DNA of 64,000 nt from Ulota crispa (taxonomy: Eukaryota > Streptophyta > Bryopsida > Orthotrichales > Orthotrichaceae). Location: NCBI GenBank assembly GCA_963920765.1, contig OY987245.1:10928727-10992726 (forward strand), read 5' to 3'. A model generated the notes under the pieces. It saw only the letters and a program-made list of their open reading frames with translations. It had not been told where the DNA came from and searched no databases. Both the position numbers and the translations under genes were made by a program. The stretch's first letter is position 1; the number at the start of each line of letters is the position of its first letter. Below, piece by piece: positions 58,957 to 64,000 of the stretch.

Positions 58957-59323
58957 GGGCATCTCCACCCCATTTCCGCAACATCAAACGTGACCAGAGA
59001 ATTCACGAGCTACCACGTGGGCCACTTTACATACCGGCTCTGCCCTTTTGGGAAGGCTTCCACCGCGCACTCACGCTACTTTGTTGTTTCTTCTCTCCAG
59101 CACCAAGAAAGGAAACAAGCAGGAACAAGCCTCAACCTATTTGAGTCCTCCCGTGAGTTGTAACGTGAACTCAAAAGACCTTGAGAGTGGAGTGGACGGG
59201 AGCTTGTAGCATTGCTTAGAAACTCGGGAAAGGTTTTGGTGTGGATGCGGTGGAGCTCAGAAATTCTCCCTTTGCGTGACAATTGCGTTTGCGTTTGTTG
59301 TTGCGTTTGCAATAGAGATGCTC
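58957..59323. mobile_element. Harbinger-like MITE, TTA target, 367 bp
   Basis: It starts GGGCATCTCCACCCC and ends GAGATGCTC, with TTA at 58954-58956 and 59324-59326. GAGCATCTTCATTGC follows directly and may open another element. The interior is GC-richer and non-coding as far as can be seen. Confidence 0.7.
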
Positions 59324-59456
59324 TTAGAGCATCTTCATTGCTTTTACTGGAAGGAAAACATGAACGGAGAGTCAAGAAGCTGGTCACTTACATAGTATCC
59401 AACAAGCATGAATCATCCCATGTCTTGTTGTCATTCAAATAAATTTGCACAACCCA

Positions 59457-60198
59457 TGATAAAATTGGGGTTTTGTTGATTTGATTCATAGACATTGATT
59501 CTTATGCAATCCCAACCAAGCACACCAAATTTTGATTCCTAAATCAAAACCCTATTTTAGGTGAACTATTTTGTAATAAATTCACAGTTTTATTTGAAAT
59601 TTGATTGAAGAAAATGGGTAATGAGTTTTTGAGATTCACTTGCATAGATGTGTAAGGAAACATCCATACACACATCTTTCCTTCTAACAAGCATTTCCAA
59701 AAACAACTTCTAAATTCCTTTCCTAGTTATTTGAGTGTTATCATGAATATGTCTAAATTTTGTAAATTTGATATTTCTTTGCAATAATCAAATTTTGCTA
59801 TTTGACATACATTATGACTATGTTTGTACTATTGAACATGTAAATTACATTTACTTAGTCAAAAGCTAATTCATAAATAGAAATATCTATTTTACAAATT
59901 TTGGTCCTACCACACTTCACATTGAACTCTTCATCAATCATGAGTTTGTTGCTTAGGGGTATTTGTTTGAATACGAGAAAGGGGCATATAGATGTTTCCT
60001 ACACATCCATGCAAGTGAATCTAAAAATTTTGTCACCAATTTTCTTCAATCAAATTTCACTTAAAATCCTAAATTTAACACAAAATAATTCACCAAAAAT
60101 AGGGCTTTGGTTTTTTGGAATTAAAATTTGGTATGCCTCTTTGGGATTGCATAAGAATCAATGTCTATGATTCAAAACAACAAAACCCCAATTTTACT
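59457..60198. mobile_element. Large foldback element, arms about 220 bases
   Basis: The stretch 59457-59680 is repeated as a divergent complement at 59985-60198; paired words include AATTGGGGTTTTGTTG with CAACAAAACCCCAATT and GGGATTGCATAAGAATCAAT with its complement. The middle is unique and AT-rich. A related arm lies at 40850-41270. Confidence 0.82.
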
Positions 60199-60527
60199 AT
60201 GTATTATGCAAAGTTCTTTGAAAATAGTAAGGCACATGATGATTCATGCTTGTCAAATACTGTAGTAGTGGCTCCACCACTTCCAAAACACTCCCATTAC
60301 ACACAAGCTAACCTCTTGCCCTTGCTGTTGCCAACACCTTTCAACTTCTTCTCTTCAACACTTTTCAATTATAGTTAGAGGATTTGAGTCCTTACTTGAG
60401 CTTTAGCGTGGTCAAGAAAGACCTCCACAATGGTGTAAACAAAAGCTTGTACTGGCTCTGCCTATTCTTTGGAAGCCAGTCATTGCTATACATTGGAAGC
60501 TTGAACTGCAAGTTTAGAAAAATTTCA

Positions 60528-60837
60528 TGGATATCCCTAAAGTTTGCAATATTTTCATAGATACCCCTGCTTTTTCATAAATATCACAAGACACAAATAC
60601 CCTTGGACCAAAAAAATATGCATTTGTTTAGTTATGCATGTCACTTCCTTCTTCCTTTGTGCGCACACTACTTCTTTCTTGTTATGAGTGTGCACAAAGG
60701 GAAAAGGACGTGACATGCATAACAAAACAAATGCCTAATTTTTTTGGTCCAAGAGTACTTGTGTCTTGTGATATTTCTGAAAAAAACAATGGTATCTATG
60801 AAAATATTGCAAACTTTAGGAGTATCCATGAAATTTT
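60528..60837. mobile_element. MITE with AATTTCATGGATA ends, second copy
   Basis: The ends read AAAAATTTCATGGATATCCC and the near complement; an inner pair CCCTTGGACCA/TGGTCCAAG is shared with 11297-11612. The centre differs between copies but folds back in both. Confidence 0.75.
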
Positions 60838-62863
60838 CCCTATTTCAATGCCCTTCAAATCATAAATTTATACCGTTGTATTTCATTGTCTATTAAAAGT
60901 CCAAACGTAATATACCTGACCTGTTATAGGGTACACTACAAATGCCCTTGAGGACTTTACACACAAGAAATTTGATCCTTGTTATACTCATACACACATG
61001 TTATAATGGGCGCTGGAGGATGTTCTTGAAGCCATTTAGACTTAAATTTAGGTTATAGTGAGTAGTGACCCAATTTTTCATGACTTTTACTCCTAATGTA
61101 AAGCGGCCCTCAATCTATCGAGTCCTTCCTACCTTTTGGGAAGGTGAAAATGTCTACGATCCGGATCAGGTCCTTTTGATGTCCACCCACAAAAGGCAGT
61201 TTGCTTTACAACGCTGGCCTATTGTTTATTTATGGCAGTGTGAGTAAGTGCTGCCTTGTCGCCATAGCAGTAAACTTATAGCACACTCTCCACATCCTTG
61301 GCCTTCAATTTGGCCAATTTGCTGATGGGCTGATTTACACAAGCGGTGCAATCCAACATTGCCAGCAGATAAGGAAAACTTGGATAGAATTAGATAGAAT
61401 TCACTACAAGTGTATGTTCATCCATAAAATCTATTAATAAGAGTAATTATCCAAAATTTGGCGAACTTGGTGCTTATTGGGGGATTTGACAACTTCATCC
61501 CTTTTTTCACGGATTTTTTCTAGTGTTATGGTAGTTAGTCAAAAATGCTTATGAGTGAACTAAGTGCTGGTTATGGGTGACAAAGTGATGGTTGTGGGTG
61601 GCTGGTAAGACGATTTTGAGTACCCATCTCACTATTTAAGAACCAACAAACCTTGTTTTTAGCATCTCTTACACATGGTTCTTACAATTTCAGTGATCTA
61701 ACACTTTGAAAAATACCCACACACACAAGACTATGTGGATAACTTCCCAAACTAAACTAATGTTTTTTGTTCTCTGTTTCCAATATAATGATAAATTTTT
61801 TGCGCTTATCCAACTACCCTAACCATGCTGAAGTGCTTAAACTCATGCTTATGGGGGCGGCTACCTTATTTGTGAACCAAGGCCATGCAACCCTCAAATT
61901 TTTAACCTAGGAGTAAAACGTAAGAATTTAGTTTTAAACGTCACTAAAAAAATCACCTTGGACTTCATGACTCTCGCACCTTATTTTTGGGCCAGGGTAA
62001 AATGGATTCGGACTTTTACAAAAAAAAAAAAGAGATAGAAATAAGAACGTGCTTCTATTCTATAATTGGTCATTTTTATTCCCTTCTAGGGTTTCTGGAA
62101 AAGTTTAGGTTCTCTACGTTCAATTGTAATTTCAAAAATCCTAAGTTCACTCTTCTAATGATAAATTTTGAAACCTTTTCATTTTTTGGCAGGTGGAAAA
62201 CAATAGCGGTTTCACTTGGACTCCACAACCAAGGTGTCAAAGTCATTGGGTTCAGCGTGAGATTTAGTGTGCACCTTTAGGTTTTACCACTAGGAGATTT
62301 TAATTGGAAATATTACTGGATTTCAAATACATGTTTCCTCACTAATTTTTTTTTTTTAATTTTTTTTATTGACCAAGGTTTTCTCTGTCGCTTTTTGGCA
62401 GGAGAATAGTTGTCATTTCTAATTGGTGGTTTCAAACTTCAAAGCTACCCTTTTCCATCCACCCAAACTCATAGATTTTTGAATTGTGGTTTTTTCGTCT
62501 TTTATGTTGAATTCTCACAAGAGTTACCTCTCGGAGGAGAGGTTGAAGTTTTATGCACCTATCAGAGGTTTGCTGGAATTATTTTGGTTTCTTGTGGTAC
62601 AAGACAAATTTACATGAATATCATTTCCTAGAAAAAAATGCCAAGATTGGCAAAGAGGAAATTCTTTGAGAAAGCCTGGCTATTCTTGAACTTCGAAGCC
62701 ACTTATTGAATTCGTACTTAGATACAAAGAGCCTGATTTACCTGTCGACAATACAAATACAACATAAGGGCGTATTTTTTATTTTTTCCATTGGTCTGCA
62801 TCATATGTGGAAGTTGCACAGCCCGGGTTCACATACTGGTAAGATCAGTATCATGTGCCCTAA
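60838..62863. other. Spacer, no gene seen
   Basis: Frames are short and unrecognised. Near 61840-61875 the word ATGCTTATGGGGGCGGCTAC is the right end of the 27354-type MITE, and near 61085 TGTAAAGCGGCCCT resembles the end of the 24235-type element, so decayed copies of both families are present. Confidence 0.4.
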
Positions 62864-63345
62864 GAGCATCTCCACTCTTCCCTTCCAAACGGGAGAGTAT
62901 CGGGCCCGGGTTGGAATGGACTCTGAACTAGGGTCCACCGGGAGCTCTCCAAACTGTGAAATATGGCCAGCCTCGCTAAGCGTCCCCCAGGAGGCACCAA
63001 GCTCCAGGGCCATCTCTAAATTTTAAGGAGTTAAAATTTTGAATCTTCCTTTGGAAAAGTGATCTTCAATCTCCCAAATTATAGAAAAAAACAAGAATCT
63101 CTCCCATGTGTGTTCCATGAAGCAAGGAGATTGCTTTAACCAAGCTTGCTTTTATCTAGTCACACGTTTTGGGGCAAGGCTTTCATTTGTGCATGTCGCC
63201 CCACCAGCCCCACCAATTGCCCTTGGTCTGCCAATTTAAAGAGAAAGAGTGGACCTAAAAATTATAGCCGCTCCCTTCAAGCTAAATTGCACACTATAAG
63301 TGTTGCTTGGTGCCCTCCCTGTTGAGAGCAAGAGTGGAGATGCTC
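62864..63345. mobile_element. Harbinger-like MITE, TAA target, 482 bp
   Basis: It starts GAGCATCTCCACTCTT and ends with the exact complement AAGAGTGGAGATGCTC. TAA flanks both sides (62861-62863, 63346-63348). Confidence 0.85.
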
Positions 63346-63348
63346 TAA

Positions 63349-63772
63349 GGGCATCTTATACGGGTTTGGGACTGGGAACTGGCCGCTCATGCGCCGCTCA
63401 TGCGCCGCTCTATGTCATTGTAAATTTATAGTCCTTTTTATCATATGGATCCTCCCAATCCTGATGCAATTTTTATTGTAAATTTGGGCATTGGAGAAAA
63501 GACTTGTGAGTACTTGCAAGTTGTTGTCAAGAAGTTGCAAGCTATTGCAAGTAATGTGTCATTCCAGCAGCAAATGCAATGGAAGTCCCTTGGCATTGAG
63601 AAACAAATAAATTTGCCATTTGAGGATTTATTGCTTTGACACAGCCATCTCCAAGTTAAACATTGCCGTGGTTGCATTGGAGCCCTAAAGGTACCTCATT
63701 CTCCCTGACAACTGGCCCCACCAAGAGAAATGAAGTTACAATCTCATTCCCTATCTTGGGTTGATGATGCTC
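63349..63772. mobile_element. Probable Harbinger-like element adjoining the previous one
   Basis: It starts GGGCATCTTATACGGG and ends GATGATGCTC, with TAA on both sides, the left one shared with the preceding element. The inverted ends agree only over about 8-10 bases. Another start, GAGCACCTCCTTCAT, follows at 63776 and runs off the window. Confidence 0.55.
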
Positions 63773-64000
63773 TAAGAGCACCTCCTTCATATTTACTTCA
63801 AATAGGAGGCAAAAAAGTTTGTTAAAGAGTCTTGATGCAAGCCACGCGGTGTAGTGTCTCCCCTCCTTCCAAGGCACTTACATTGCACCTCCCTCTCACC
63901 TTACTTGTGACATCAACTATGTAACTCCCTCTCACCCATTTGTGACATTAGCAATGGGTTTGAGTAATTGCATGTGCTCTACCATGGTCTCAAAAGACCA

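Overview
The window is nuclear DNA of a plant. The genes have many short introns with GT..AG borders, their products match plant-specific or plant-type families, and the spacers are AT-rich and packed with small inverted-repeat transposons of plant types (Stowaway, PIF/Harbinger-like, CACTA-like, TTAA-target). The short introns (mostly 80-700 bases) and protein style suggest a bryophyte- or lycophyte-grade plant, but the species cannot be fixed from the sequence.

Three intact genes lie on the + strand in the left 60%: a plant WD40-repeat protein (5881-8666, 9 coding exons, 449 aa), a RECQL2-type RecQ DNA helicase (13676-20391, 21 coding exons, 875 aa) and a cytosolic-type alkaline/neutral invertase (33946-37349, 5 coding exons, 578 aa). 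All exon joins keep frame, so these models are strong. No intact gene was found from 37350 to 64000.

The most striking structure is a direct segmental duplication that brackets the helicase. A segment running from the last WD40 exon through its 3' flank and spacer to a GC/CT-rich promoter-leader (8250-13647) is repeated in the same order at 20618-32868. The first copy ends 28 bases before the RecQ start codon; the second ends in the leader of the invertase. Two unrelated genes therefore share a promoter-leader of about 1.1 kb, and an orphan WD40 last exon lies just behind RecQ. The first 930 bases of the two copies are almost identical, while the rest has diverged to roughly 90% and has been opened up by different transposon insertions. 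Many of these can be called precisely because the other copy gives the empty site.

Region by region: 1-3960 AT-rich spacer with inverted-repeat elements; 3961-5880 upstream region and leader of the WD40 gene; 5881-8666 WD40 gene; 8667-12524 spacer with a Stowaway-like element, a minisatellite and foldback elements; 12525-20391 RecQ promoter-leader and gene; 20392-31699 orphan WD40 exon and a transposon-swollen spacer; 31700-37349 invertase leader and gene; 37350-51273 mobile-element-rich spacer; 51274-55560 a decayed Copia-type LTR retrotransposon on the - strand with matching 5-base target duplication; 55561-64000 more MITEs, foldbacks and one unexplained GC-richer open frame.
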